From Tahibacter harae (GTDB lineage Bacteria; Pseudomonadota; Gammaproteobacteria; Xanthomonadales; Rhodanobacteraceae), in contig NZ_JANFQO010000006.1 in the NCBI RefSeq assembly GCF_024437735.1, positions 62,001 through 126,000 on the forward strand: a DNA stretch of 64,000 nt, given 5' to 3'. Both the position numbers and the translations under genes were made by a program. The notes under the pieces were generated by a model. That model had not been told where the DNA came from, did no database searches, and saw only the letters and a program-made list of their open reading frames with translations. Of the stretch, positions 26,471 through 34,264 are shown piece by piece (position 1 is the stretch's first letter; each line of letters opens with the position of its first letter).

Positions 26471-27534
26471 CCTTCAACCCTATCCGCCTTAGCGTCGCAA
26501 GGAAGCGACGGCAGCTTACGAAAAAGGCGCTAGCAGATTCTGCTGGTGTCTCGCAGCTGACCGTGACTAGGCTAGAGAGCGGAGAGACGTCGGACCCTAG
26601 CGCCGAAACCGTAGGTCTACTGGCGAATGCCCTTCGCTACCCCGCACAGTTTTTCTACCTCGATGATTGCGAGGACTTGCGAGAGAGCGCCGTTAGCTTC
26701 CGTAGTCTCTCGTCGCTAACCGCGCGTCAACGGGATGCAGCGCTGGCTGCCGGCTCTATTGCTTTCTTACTTGATGATTGGGTCGGAGAGCGATTCAACT
26801 TGCCCGCTCCAGACTTGCCTGACATGAGGGACGAGAATCCGGCGGCCGCGGCGGCTGCACTTCGCACTCATTGGGCAATCGGGTCTCGACCGATACCTCA
26901 CATGACTAAGTTGCTGGAGGCGAAAGGCGTACGCGTGTTCTCTCTTTGCGAGAGAAATCAGAACGTGGATGCTTTCTCTTGCTGGCGCGAAAACTCAGCC
27001 TACGTCTTTCTCAACAATTTTAAATCAACGGAGCGAAGCCGTTTTGATGCGGCGCATGAACTTGGACACTTGGTGCTCCACAGACACAACGTGAACGGAT
27101 TCCGTGATGCAGAGAAGGAAGCCGACCAATTCGCGGCAGCTTTCCTGATGCCAAGGGATGACCTAATCAGCAATTTGCCCAAGTCGCCGTCGGTAAAGCA
27201 GCTGATCCGAGACAAGCAGCGGTGGGGAGTTTCAGTCGCGGCGCTAGCTCGAAATGCATTTGAGTGCAGCCTATTGAGTGATTGGAGCTATCGCGAAATT
27301 TGCCGTCAACTTAGCGTGGCCGGCTATCGCAAGAATGAGCCAGAATCTCGCCCTCGCGAAGAGTCTGTAGTATGGAAGAAGGTATTCGAATCTCTTTGGA
27401 AGGATCGACTGTCAAAGGAGCATGTCGCACGGGAGCTGAACATACCTCTTGATGAAATAGAGGCGCTTGTGGGCGGGCTGTATGGCGAGAGCGCTGCCCA
27501 ACCTTCACAACCCCCTAGATTGCGCGCCGTGTGA
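26467..27534 (+). CDS. XRE-family regulator fused to ImmA/IrrE (COG2856) metallopeptidase
   Basis: A 355-aa two-domain protein. Residues about 5-65 form an XRE helix-turn-helix (IRLSVARKRRQLTKKALADSAGVSQLTVTRLESG). Residues about 160-260 form the ImmA/IrrE peptidase with the zinc motif FDAAHELGHLVLHRH (HExxH) and the downstream EKEADQFAAAFLMP, whose glutamate is the third ligand. A C-terminal helical domain follows. Such proteins cleave repressors in ICEBs1 and Deinococcus, and XRE-COG2856 fusions are commonly found in phage switch or toxin-antitoxin-like loci. It probably binds the dyad upstream of its partner gene. It ends in a strong terminator. AT-rich compared with flanks. Confidence 0.9.
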   Translation: MTFNPIRLSVARKRRQLTKKALADSAGVSQLTVTRLESGETSDPSAETVGLLANALRYPAQFFYLDDCEDLRESAVSFRSLSSLTARQRDAALAAGSIAFLLDDWVGERFNLPAPDLPDMRDENPAAAAAALRTHWAIGSRPIPHMTKLLEAKGVRVFSLCERNQNVDAFSCWRENSAYVFLNNFKSTERSRFDAAHELGHLVLHRHNVNGFRDAEKEADQFAAAFLMPRDDLISNLPKSPSVKQLIRDKQRWGVSVAALARNAFECSLLSDWSYREICRQLSVAGYRKNEPESRPREESVVWKKVFESLWKDRLSKEHVARELNIPLDEIEALVGGLYGESAAQPSQPPRLRAV

Positions 27535-27553
27535 AGCGCCATCTGCCCAAGCC

Positions 27554-27579
27554 AAAACTCCGCCAATTGGCGGAGTTTT
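27554..27579 (+). terminator. perfect 26-bp palindromic terminator
   Basis: AAAACTCCGCC-AATT-GGCGGAGTTTT followed by CGTTT, 19 bp after the metallopeptidase stop. It can serve both strands. Confidence 0.8.
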
Positions 27580-27700
27580 CGTTTGTGGTGAGAGGTTCAT
27601 CCATGTGGCAACAGCAGCTCAGTGCGCTTGCTACGGTCGACTTCTGAGGGCCGATGCGCAGGCGCCGCTTCGGCCGCGCCGGCCGCACTAGGAGCAAGCC

Positions 27701-27859
27701 ATGACCTACCGCAAACGCGAGGGGAACGATACCTGGCATTTCTGCAAGAACTGCTCGAACTGGCCCACAAGCGGCTATAAGGAGCAGAACACCAAGCCCA
27801 CGACGGGCGAGTTCTGCAATGAATGCCAGGCCAAGCAGAAGGCGGGCAACTGCAGTTGA
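27701..27859 (+). CDS. 52-aa zinc-ribbon-like protein
   Basis: A short gene, ATG at 27701 with GGAGC seven bases upstream. The product MTYRKREGNDTWHFCKNCSN... has two CxxC knuckles (Cys15/Cys18 and Cys39/Cys42) separated by 20 residues, as in small zinc-ribbon proteins. It has a compact soluble composition (Lys, Asn, Thr, Gly). Function unknown; it may be a cargo or regulatory protein of the element. Confidence 0.65.
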   Translation: MTYRKREGNDTWHFCKNCSNWPTSGYKEQNTKPTTGEFCNECQAKQKAGNCS

Positions 27860-27924
27860 TCTACACGGGGCCGGCCATGCGCCGGCCCTACTGCCCCCAC
27901 CGCATCGGAACTCTCAGGGGCGGG

Positions 27925-28134
27925 CTAGGGCTTGTCGAGCGCCGCTGACCGCCATGGCTTTCTCTCGGGCTCGCGGGCAGCTGCCGCGGTGCCCTCGACA
28001 ACCGCCCGGGCCACCACAGGCCACCCGGCCGCATTGATCGTATGCCGGATACCGTTCTGCCTCAGGTTGGCAATCTGTCGCGCGCGGGTCTTGGCTCCGG
28101 TCAGCTCGGCGACTTAGTCGCGGGTAAGGAACAT
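27925..28134 (-). pseudogene. DUF4224 phage protein, broken by an in-frame TAA
   Basis: The minus strand from 28134 encodes MFLTRD, then TAA (28116-28114), then VAELTGAKTRARQIANLRQ and NGIRHTINAAGWPVVARAVVE, ending at 27925. Apart from that stop the 69-codon frame fits DUF4224, a small family common near integrases, where the stop position usually holds Glu. A single GAA-to-TAA change would explain it. It follows the 200-aa gene on the same strand with a 31-bp gap. Confidence 0.65.
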
Positions 28135-28165
28135 GGGTAATCCTGGCTGAGGTGCGCCTAAGCTC

Positions 28166-28768
28166 TCAGGTGCTAGGGTGTGCGGTCTGATTTTCCAGTT
28201 TGGCCTGTCGCACCCACTCTGCTGCGACCTCACTTGCGGGTACACCATCCCTGAAACCCTCCGCCGCCAATCGCGCCAATAGAGCCCCTTGGGTCCAGTA
28301 GCCAGCGTCGGCCGCTTCGAATACTTCAAGCAGATACCGTTCCTCGCTTGTGCGCAGGCGGCTAGGCATGAATAGCACACGAAAAACGCGCGACTCATCG
28401 GCGAATTTCGCCAGCACAGCCCGAATCTCCTCTGGCGACCGCTGGACTCCGTCGTGCGCATTGAACGCGGCGACCTCTCCGAATTTGCTCTCCTCCATCA
28501 CGAGCATCTTGTTCACGGTCTTCTCAAGCGGTTCGCCGTCAATCAAGTAGCTCCGCATCGTAGTGGTCAACACGAACTCTGCCGCCTGACTCAGTGAGGT
28601 ATCGCGGTCTCGCGCGATCAGCTCAAGCGCGAGCATCGCAGACCGGCGCAGGTTGATTGCGACTCGCTCCAGCCGTTCCCCCGGGACCCTTGGGGGGCGC
28701 CCTGCCTTCTTGGTTTTCCGGTCCGCCACGAACTTCCACCCAGCACAGTCGGGCGGCGATTGTTGCAT
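28166..28768 (-). CDS. 200-aa putative DNA-binding regulator of the element
   Basis: I do not recognise a named family. Residues about 25-75 (GRPPRVPGERLERVAINLR followed by an alpha-helical stretch with SLSQAAEFVLTTTM) look like a basic arm followed by a ribbon-helix-helix-type segment; the rest is helical and acidic. It is transcribed away from the excisionase-like gene across a 92-bp region with a dyad, which is the position of a lysogeny repressor. A 29-bp piece of a homologous gene survives in element B (44894-44922). Start chosen at 28768 (MQQSPPDC) to leave the divergent promoter free. Confidence 0.65.
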   Translation of the reverse strand: MQQSPPDCAGWKFVADRKTKKAGRPPRVPGERLERVAINLRRSAMLALELIARDRDTSLSQAAEFVLTTTMRSYLIDGEPLEKTVNKMLVMEESKFGEVAAFNAHDGVQRSPEEIRAVLAKFADESRVFRVLFMPSRLRTSEERYLLEVFEAADAGYWTQGALLARLAAEGFRDGVPASEVAAEWVRQAKLENQTAHPST

Positions 28769-28796
28769 GTTGACGGACTTGTCTGGATTGACTAGA

Positions 28797-28820
28797 TTTA
28801 CTGACCATAAATCCAGTAAA
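28797..28820. promoter_or_regulatory. dyad operator between divergent switch genes
   Basis: TTTACTG (28797-28803) and CAGTAAA (28814-28820) with a 10-bp spacer, in an AT-rich gap between the 200-aa gene and the excisionase-like gene. A second pair, CTGGATT and AATCCAG, overlaps it. Likely the regulatory switch region of the element. Confidence 0.55.
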
Positions 28821-28860
28821 GTCCATGCACGCCCGCCAGGGCTCACAGGAGAACGCCGCA

Positions 28861-29055
28861 GTGAGTAAGGCAACCGAAGTCCCGAAGCTCGCCTTTACGG
28901 TCAAGGAGTTCCGGCACGCTAGTGGCATCTGCCGCACCCGCATCTACGAGCTGATCGCCGCCGGCAAGCTCAAGACCGTGAAGCTCGGCCGTAGCCGACT
29001 GATCACGGCGGAAGCGGCGAACGAGTTCATCGCGAGTCTGGAGAAGGCCGCATGA
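28861..29055 (+). CDS. excisionase-like helix-turn-helix protein
   Basis: A 64-aa winged-helix protein of the MerR/excisionase type (AFTVKEFRHASGICRTRIYELIAAGKLKTVKLGRSRLITAE), the form that binds att arms or acts as a Cox-like switch. GTG start at 28861 with AGGAGA nine bases before; an upstream in-frame ATG would run into the dyad. It opens the rightward operon and overlaps the BRO gene by 4 bp. Confidence 0.82.
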   Translation: MSKATEVPKLAFTVKEFRHASGICRTRIYELIAAGKLKTVKLGRSRLITAEAANEFIASLEKAA

Positions 29056-29816
29056 ACCTGATTCCTTTCAATTTCGAAGGCCGCGACGTCCGAGCGGTCG
29101 ACGTCGGCGGCGTGCCGCATCTGGTCGGCAAGGACGTGGCCGAGGCCCTGGGCTACACGAACCCGAACAAGGCCATGGGCGACCACTGCAAGGGGGTAAC
29201 GAAACGTTACCCCCTTTCTACCGCCGGCGGTGTCCAGCTGGTACGCGTCCTGGGCGAGGCCGACGTAATGCGCCTGGTGGTCAGCAGCAGCCTGTCCGAG
29301 GCCCAGCGGTTCGAGCGCTTTCTGTTCGAGGAGCTGCTGCCCGAGTACCGCCGCACCGGTGGGTTCCGTGCCGCCGCAGCCGAGCCGGTGCGCCAGATCA
29401 GCCATGCCGAGGAACAGACGGCGGCCTTGCTGCTGGTCGGCAAGACCATCGCCGAGCTGCCCGGCGTGAAGCCTGGCATCGCCATGGCGAGCACGCTGGA
29501 GGCGATCCAACTGACTACCGGCGTCAACGTGGCCCCGTTCCGGAAGGCGCTGCCGCCGGCCGAGGAAGCGCCGGAGCTGACGCCAACCCTGATCGGCGAG
29601 CAGTGCGGCCTGACGGCTCAGAAGGTCAACGCGCGGCTGTGCGCGCTGGGCTTGCAGGACAAGCAGCCCACGGGCGCCAAGGTGCCCTACGTGCTGACCG
29701 AAGCCGGCAAGGCCCACGGCGAATTGCTGCCGTTCAAACGTGGCAGCCATGCCGGCTACTCGATCCTCTGGAAAAGGTCGGTGCTGGCGCTGCTGTCGAC
29801 GCAGGAGGCCGCATGA
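29052..29816 (+). CDS. BRO-N domain phage antirepressor-like protein
   Basis: A 254-aa protein with an N-terminal BRO domain (VRAVDVGGVPHLVGKDVAEALGY, CKGVTKRYPL, FERFLFEELLPEYRRTGGF, about 14-105) and a C-terminal domain with a winged-helix look (LTPTLIGEQCGLTAQKVNARLCALGLQ, YVLTEAGKAHGELLP). Such proteins relieve repression in prophages. Its codons for KGVTKRYPL form a perfect 12-bp-arm palindrome (29190-29216) containing GGGGGTAACG. Coupled by 4-bp overlaps on both sides. Confidence 0.87.
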   Translation: MNLIPFNFEGRDVRAVDVGGVPHLVGKDVAEALGYTNPNKAMGDHCKGVTKRYPLSTAGGVQLVRVLGEADVMRLVVSSSLSEAQRFERFLFEELLPEYRRTGGFRAAAAEPVRQISHAEEQTAALLLVGKTIAELPGVKPGIAMASTLEAIQLTTGVNVAPFRKALPPAEEAPELTPTLIGEQCGLTAQKVNARLCALGLQDKQPTGAKVPYVLTEAGKAHGELLPFKRGSHAGYSILWKRSVLALLSTQEAA

Positions 29817-30007
29817 GAGCCACGCCGAAAACGATCCGGGCGGCCATCGTCAGCCACGCCGTAGCGGTGGAGGTGCTGCTGACGCGCGCCAGCGACGCCG
29901 AGCGGCCGGAGACGCGCGCACGCGCCCTGGAGAGCGCCCAGCGCCGCGCAGAGGCGGCCCACGGCTGGGCGCGGCTGCTGCCTGTCACCGCCGAGGTGCG
30001 CCCGTGA
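29813..30007 (+). CDS. 64-aa helical protein, unknown
   Basis: A short Ala/Arg-rich helical protein (IRAAIVSHAVAVEVLLTRASD, ALESAQRRAEAAHGWARLL). ATG overlaps the BRO stop and its TGA overlaps the next GTG, so it sits in a chain of coupled genes. No family recognised. Confidence 0.6.
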   Translation: MRATPKTIRAAIVSHAVAVEVLLTRASDAERPETRARALESAQRRAEAAHGWARLLPVTAEVRP

Positions 30008-30273
30008 GCCTGCAACTGGTCATCCCGCCGCCCCGTGCTGGCTTGGCCCGCTGCCGCTGCGGCTGCATTCCCCGCCATGTCGCGATTCTCGGCCGCGGCA
30101 ACACGCTGGGCCGCATCGGCGACACCGCCGGGCACGGCGTCCGCCATCGGATCGAGTGCAGCCACTGCGGCCGGCAGACGCCCGAGCAGGCTTCACTGTT
30201 CCAGGCCGAGACGATTTGGGGTGGCCCCTTCCAGCAGCAGCCGCTGCCCTTGAAATGGAGTAAAGCAGCATGA
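30004..30273 (+). CDS. 89-aa zinc-binding-like protein
   Basis: GTG start at 30004. Two cysteine knuckles are visible, CRCGCIPRH (about 17-25) and CSHCGRQ (about 52-58), separated by a Gly/His-rich loop, suggesting one bound zinc. Phage genomes of this group often carry such a protein before the replication genes. Coupled to both neighbours. Confidence 0.65.
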   Translation: MSLQLVIPPPRAGLARCRCGCIPRHVAILGRGNTLGRIGDTAGHGVRHRIECSHCGRQTPEQASLFQAETIWGGPFQQQPLPLKWSKAA

Positions 30274-30536
30274 CCGAATCGCACATTCACCGCTTGGCCG
30301 CCGCGATCATCTGGGCGGAATTCGCCGCCCAAACCTTCGACAAATACAAGGATGCGTGCCCGCCTGAGCTGCGCATGGCGCAACTGGGCGCCAAGTTCAG
30401 CCTCGAAAGCCTGCTGTTGTTGCGTGATGAGCTGGACAGCAACAGCCGCACGCAGCTGGACAACCTCCTCGTTCAAGTGCGCGCCGGTGTGGAGGAGCGC
30501 ATGAAAGAAGAAGCCGCCAACCAGGTGCCTGCATGA
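30270..30536 (+). CDS. 88-aa acidic helical protein, unknown
   Basis: Mostly helical (HRLAAAIIWAEFAAQTFDKYK, FSLESLLLLRDELDSNSR, LLVQVRAGVEERMKEEA). No family recognised. It overlaps both neighbouring genes by 4 bp, which supports it as real. Confidence 0.62.
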   Translation: MTESHIHRLAAAIIWAEFAAQTFDKYKDACPPELRMAQLGAKFSLESLLLLRDELDSNSRTQLDNLLVQVRAGVEERMKEEAANQVPA

Positions 30537-30739
30537 GCAGAGGATCGAAACCGCGCGGTCTGAATGACGTTCTAGCCGAGATCACCACAGGCGCCCAGCG
30601 CGTGAGCATCGCCACCCGATCATGGCCGGCGTTCCTGCCGCAGCCCGCGAGCCTGGATGAGGTTGCGGATACCTTGGCCGGCCTGCAGCGATCCGTCGCA
30701 GAGCTGCGCAGCCGACTGGAGGCAACCGCCCAGCACTGA
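30533..30739 (+). CDS. 68-aa protein, unknown
   Basis: Basic N-terminus (MSRGSKPRGLNDVL) and a coiled-coil-like C-terminus (VADTLAGLQRSVAELRSRLEA). Coupled to the gene before it. Last gene before a terminator-like hairpin. Confidence 0.58.
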   Translation: MSRGSKPRGLNDVLAEITTGAQRVSIATRSWPAFLPQPASLDEVADTLAGLQRSVAELRSRLEATAQH

Positions 30740-30804
30740 CCACAACCAGCCAATGTGTACCAATCGCGTATAGCGCGAGGGGTTTTCTTTGCCCCGAAAA
30801 AGCG

Positions 30805-30835
30805 AAACCCCGGCCGTTACGAGCGGTCGGGGTTT
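30805..30835 (+). terminator. terminator-like hairpin
   Basis: AAACCCCGGCCG and CGGTCGGGGTTT pair across a 7-nt loop. A second small GC hairpin precedes it (GGGGTTTT...CCCC region at 30779-30795). It splits the operon before the 30871 gene and may also mark a regulated leader. Confidence 0.6.
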
Positions 30836-30870
30836 CTGGAAAAGCTGTTGAAACTTGCGAGGTAATCAAC

Positions 30871-31233
30871 GTGAACGATTCTAACGAATCATCGGCGGCG
30901 GTGCAACACGGTCGCGGAAAAAGTACAAAACGCGCCAATTCCGCGCACCCCTATCCCGTCGTCGGCGAACCTTTCGCGGCGGTGCAGGCCCCGGTGCAGG
31001 TCTGCGCCGATACTTCACCGATCCAGTGCGTCGACGAGTCCGAAATGCTGCTGGAAGCGGCAAAGAATATCGCGGATCTGGTGGCTGAGCAGCTGGCCGA
31101 CCCGGATTGCCAGCTCTCCGCCAACACGCCGCAGGCAGCGCAGTGCATCTGCGGTGTGATGTTCCTGATCGAGTACGCCCGCGGCTTCACTGCGGCCGTG
31201 CGTCGCCAGCTGCAGGGAGGCGACGAACAATGA
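30871..31233 (+). CDS. 120-aa protein, unknown
   Basis: GTG start, with GAGGT upstream. Polar N-terminal third, then an acidic helical part (SEMLLEAAKNIADLVAEQLAD) and a C-terminal segment with two cysteines and a hydrophobic helix (AAQCICGVMFLIEYARGFTAAV). No family recognised. Overlaps the next start by 4 bp. Confidence 0.6.
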   Translation: MNDSNESSAAVQHGRGKSTKRANSAHPYPVVGEPFAAVQAPVQVCADTSPIQCVDESEMLLEAAKNIADLVAEQLADPDCQLSANTPQAAQCICGVMFLIEYARGFTAAVRRQLQGGDEQ

Positions 31234-31583
31234 GCATCCCCCGCTCACTGCCGGCGATCAACCTCGCCGCACTGCAGTCGAACATCGCCATCGCCACGTT
31301 CACGCAGCCCACCGTTGCCGTTCAGCGACCGAGCGCCACCCGCGCCGCGGTGCGCTTCCTGGCGCGCTGGGCGCTGAACAGCGCTGCGTTGACACTGGCC
31401 GTTCTGGTGCTGGCCTTGGCTGCGCATCGCGCGCTGCTGGGACTCTGGCTGCACGAAGGCCTGATGCCCGAAACCATCCTGTGGTTCCTCGTTTATCTCG
31501 CCGCCCTGTGCGTGAACGTCGGTTTCGCGCTGACGTTGACGCTGAACAGGATGAACCGCCGTGGAGGACGTCGCCATGTCTGA
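31230..31583 (+). CDS. 117-aa two-helix membrane protein, unknown
   Basis: A polar N-terminus of about 45 residues precedes two transmembrane helices (ALNSAALTLAVLVLALAAH and ETILWFLVYLAALCVNVGFAL) and a basic tail. Could be a superinfection or holin-like protein, but nothing specific supports either. Overlaps both neighbours. Confidence 0.6.
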   Translation: MSIPRSLPAINLAALQSNIAIATFTQPTVAVQRPSATRAAVRFLARWALNSAALTLAVLVLALAAHRALLGLWLHEGLMPETILWFLVYLAALCVNVGFALTLTLNRMNRRGGRRHV

Positions 31584-31989
31584 TGACGCTTTTGACGAAT
31601 TCAGCCGCAATATCTGCGCCTACTACGGCGTGAAGTACACACCGCCGGCCGTGCGCCAACGCCCAATCGTAGTGACGCCGGAGAACGCCGCGCAGTTCCA
31701 GCCCGTGCCCAAGCGCCGCGGCAGGAAGCCGAACGTGGTGCTGGGCGGCAACGTGGTGGCGTTCGCGAAGCCTGAGAAGAAACTCCCGCTGCCGCCGGAC
31801 GATCCCGCGATCTACAGGCGCGCACGCAACAAGGCCTTCTTCCTGGCGCTCGAAGCTATCAATCAGTGGGAGTGGCACGGCAAGCGTGGGCCGGCGCCGG
31901 AGGTCGAAGACTTCGTCCCGACAGCATGGGCTGCGCTCGGCTTCACCGAGCCGGATCGACCGACGATCAAACCAAAGGTGGACGCATGA
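31576..31989 (+). CDS. 137-aa protein with AT-hook-like segment, unknown
   Basis: Soluble protein with a basic KRRGRKPN stretch near residue 46, similar to an AT-hook, then a helical C-terminus (YRRARNKAFFLALEAINQWEW). Starts 8 bp before the end of the previous gene and overlaps the next by 4 bp. No family recognised. Confidence 0.6.
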   Translation: MSDDAFDEFSRNICAYYGVKYTPPAVRQRPIVVTPENAAQFQPVPKRRGRKPNVVLGGNVVAFAKPEKKLPLPPDDPAIYRRARNKAFFLALEAINQWEWHGKRGPAPEVEDFVPTAWAALGFTEPDRPTIKPKVDA

Positions 31990-32282
31990 CCCGCGCCGCT
32001 GCCATACGCGACACGAAGGTCATTCGCGACAACCTTCGCGCCGAGTTCGCGACGATCTTGATTTGCGACCAGGCCAAACAGGAAGCAGCAGCACTCGCCA
32101 GTGAGCACGCAATAGACCGTGTGCCGGTGCTGGTGAGGAAGGCGCGCAGCAAGCTTCTCTCCGCAGCCAGGACATGTACCGACCCGGAAACCGCGAAGGA
32201 GCTTCGCCACATCGCACAGCGCTGCGGATGGTTCCTGGCCGACATCCGCCGCAACATCGGGAGACAGAACCGTGGCGCATGA
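31986..32282 (+). CDS. 98-aa basic helical protein, unknown
   Basis: Helical and charged (VIRDNLRAEFATILICDQAKQ, ETAKELRHIAQRCGWFLADI). Coupled to its neighbours. No family recognised. Confidence 0.58.
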   Translation: MTRAAAIRDTKVIRDNLRAEFATILICDQAKQEAAALASEHAIDRVPVLVRKARSKLLSAARTCTDPETAKELRHIAQRCGWFLADIRRNIGRQNRGA

Positions 32283-32517
32283 ACAGCTGGAGCAAGCCAT
32301 CACCGGCGCGTTGCAAGAAGCGTTGCGTGCGATCCCTGGCAGGAAGATGACGCCCGTGGAGTGGGCCATGAACACCGAGCCGAAAAACGAAGTGTTGCAC
32401 TGCAACTTCCGCGCGGGCCGGGTTCTGCCGCGCGTCACCGGCAAGGCCCAGCGCCATGCCATCGCCGCGTCGCGCCTGCTGGCCGAGGCGCAGCGGATCA
32501 TTCTGTCCGAGATATAA
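32272..32517 (+). CDS. 81-aa protein, unknown
   Basis: GTG start inside the end of the previous gene (11-bp overlap). Helical (LEQAITGALQEALRAIPG and AIAASRLLAEAQRIILSEI at the ends). No family recognised. Confidence 0.55.
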   Translation: MAHEQLEQAITGALQEALRAIPGRKMTPVEWAMNTEPKNEVLHCNFRAGRVLPRVTGKAQRHAIAASRLLAEAQRIILSEI

Positions 32518-32551
32518 GTTCACCTACACGGCATCACTTTGGAGGCAAGGA

Positions 32552-33367
32552 ATGAGAACAGGCGAGCGAACGATCGAAGAAATCCGAGCCGAATGTGATC
32601 GGCTGGGCGACGACGACTACAAGGAGCACCGCCGGATTTCAAGGTTGCTGCTGCTTCACGGCATCGACGACGCAGTCCCGCAGGCGTGGATTGACGAAGG
32701 GCGCGACTTTCTCGACAGCGGCAACCGTGAGTATGAGCCGCAGTTGAAAATGGTGCTATCCAGTTCACTGCTGATGGGGAAAACCGGCGCACAGCCAACC
32801 AATGCCTGGCTGGAGATCGAAAGGCGCATCACCAGCGGAAAGCGCGCGGAAAGGTGGGGAGGCGCTGCCCAAGCGCTGGCGCATGGTCGGCGGTCCATCC
32901 TGAAATGGTGCGCTTGGCGCGGTGGGCGGCTCAGAACTGAGGTGCCCCGAAAAGTGCGGGAGCGACGGGCCAAGCTTTCAAAGCTGGCGACGAAGCTGCG
33001 CGCTGAGATCAAGGCGGACAAACGCCTCGGCTGGGACAGAATGTCAGCGACGATTTATGACAAGCGGCGAACGGGCGATCAGTCCAACTACGACATCGTT
33101 CTCGCGCTGGACTCGCTCATTGCTGATCTCGCGAAGATCGTCGCCGATACAGCCGAGCATGATCCCTTGCAGCCGCCGATCGGAAACCACAGCGAGCCCG
33201 AGCGAAGGGCGCGCCTGCTTGAACGCAGGCTCTGCCACGAATTCGAGATGGTCAGTGACGGCCCATGTTCCGATCTGGTCGCATTGCTGGTATCGGCAAC
33301 GCTCGAGGTTGACGACGTTGACACGGAGGGCGTTGGTGCGCGCTGGAGGGCGTTTCGCTCAGCATGA
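32552..33367 (+). CDS. 271-aa protein, unknown
   Basis: A charged helical protein with a strong ribosome site (GGAGGCAAGGA). It has a stretch rich in Lys/Arg (VRERRAKLSKLATKLRAEIKADKR) and later acidic helices. No domain recognised. In the middle of the element's early region, between the small-gene operon and the primase genes; codon use is slightly less GC-rich than its neighbours. Confidence 0.62.
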   Translation: MRTGERTIEEIRAECDRLGDDDYKEHRRISRLLLLHGIDDAVPQAWIDEGRDFLDSGNREYEPQLKMVLSSSLLMGKTGAQPTNAWLEIERRITSGKRAERWGGAAQALAHGRRSILKWCAWRGGRLRTEVPRKVRERRAKLSKLATKLRAEIKADKRLGWDRMSATIYDKRRTGDQSNYDIVLALDSLIADLAKIVADTAEHDPLQPPIGNHSEPERRARLLERRLCHEFEMVSDGPCSDLVALLVSATLEVDDVDTEGVGARWRAFRSA

Positions 33368-33482
33368 GTGACCGAAGTTTCTCGCTCAAAAGCGCACACG
33401 AAAGCTTCTGCGAGGTTTGGCCCCACCTGAGTGACGATTGCGGGAACGGTCCGAACCGATACGGACCAATCAGGAGGCTGCA

Positions 33483-33701
33483 ATGAAACCCGCAACCGTC
33501 GAACGCCGCGCCTTTTCGCCGGCTGAGATCGCGGCCCGCAACAACTTCGGCGAAGCGACCGTGTGGCGTCAGATCCGCGCCGGTCGCCTCGTCGCTCAGA
33601 AGCTGGGACGCCGCACGTTCGTCACGCTCGAAAACGAAAAGGCGTGGCTCGACTCGATGCCGCGCATCGTGACCGCTTCTACTGATGCGCGTGCTGCATA
33701 A
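33483..33701 (+). CDS. 72-aa helix-turn-helix protein (excisionase/AlpA-like)
   Basis: Winged-HTH pattern FSPAEIAARNNFGEATVWRQIRAGRLVAQKLGRRTFVTLENEKAWL (quoted in parts: FSPAEIAARNN, ATVWRQIRAGRL, KLGRRTFV). AGGAG upstream of ATG. A dyad GGTCCG-n8-CGGACC at 33448-33467 lies just upstream and may be its operator. Directly before the primase genes. Confidence 0.75.
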   Translation: MKPATVERRAFSPAEIAARNNFGEATVWRQIRAGRLVAQKLGRRTFVTLENEKAWLDSMPRIVTASTDARAA

Positions 33702-33709
33702 GGAGCGCC

Positions 33710-34264
33710 ATGACCGCCACAAACAAGAACGCCCCGGCGGCTACCGGGGCGTCGAGTTCAAGCAGATTGGCAGTGCATTCGTGTGACAAGCATACCCGCC
33801 CGCGCTCCGGCGACGCAATCACTGATCCGCTCGAACGCCTCGTTTCCCGACTCGACCGCGTTCGCCGCCAAGGCAAAGGCTACACCGCACGCTGCCCCGC
33901 CCACGAAGATCGCACCGCATCTCTGAGTCTGTCGTCGGGTGAAGACGGCCGCGTCCTCCTGCACTGCTTCGCAGGCTGCAGCGCCGCCGATGTAGTGCAT
34001 GCGTGTGGGCTCGAAATCGGCGATCTTTTCGTGCGTCGCGATCTGCGCAACCTCACGCCTGTAGAGCGCGCTGTCCAGCGCGAGCATGCATCGCAGGCCC
34101 GCTGGCGCGCCGCCCTCAACGCCATCCAACTGGAGATGGGCGTGATAGTGATCGCCGGCCGCCAATTGCTGCAGGGGCAGCCGCTCGACAGCACAGACCT
34201 CCACCGACTCGGCGAAGCGGTCGACCGCGTTGAGAACGCGAAGGCGGTGCTCAATGCACGCTGA
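33710..34264 (+). CDS. primase-type CHC2 zinc-finger protein
   Basis: A 184-aa protein with a CHC2-like zinc finger: YTARCPAHEDRTASLSLS then VLLHCFAGCSAADVV (about 58-97), the zinc-binding module that starts many phage primases. No TOPRIM domain follows; instead there is a helical tail. It ends 11 bp inside the next gene, so zinc finger and helicase are split into two coupled genes rather than one fused alpha protein as in P4. Confidence 0.82.
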   Translation: MTATNKNAPAATGASSSSRLAVHSCDKHTRPRSGDAITDPLERLVSRLDRVRRQGKGYTARCPAHEDRTASLSLSSGEDGRVLLHCFAGCSAADVVHACGLEIGDLFVRRDLRNLTPVERAVQREHASQARWRAALNAIQLEMGVIVIAGRQLLQGQPLDSTDLHRLGEAVDRVENAKAVLNAR

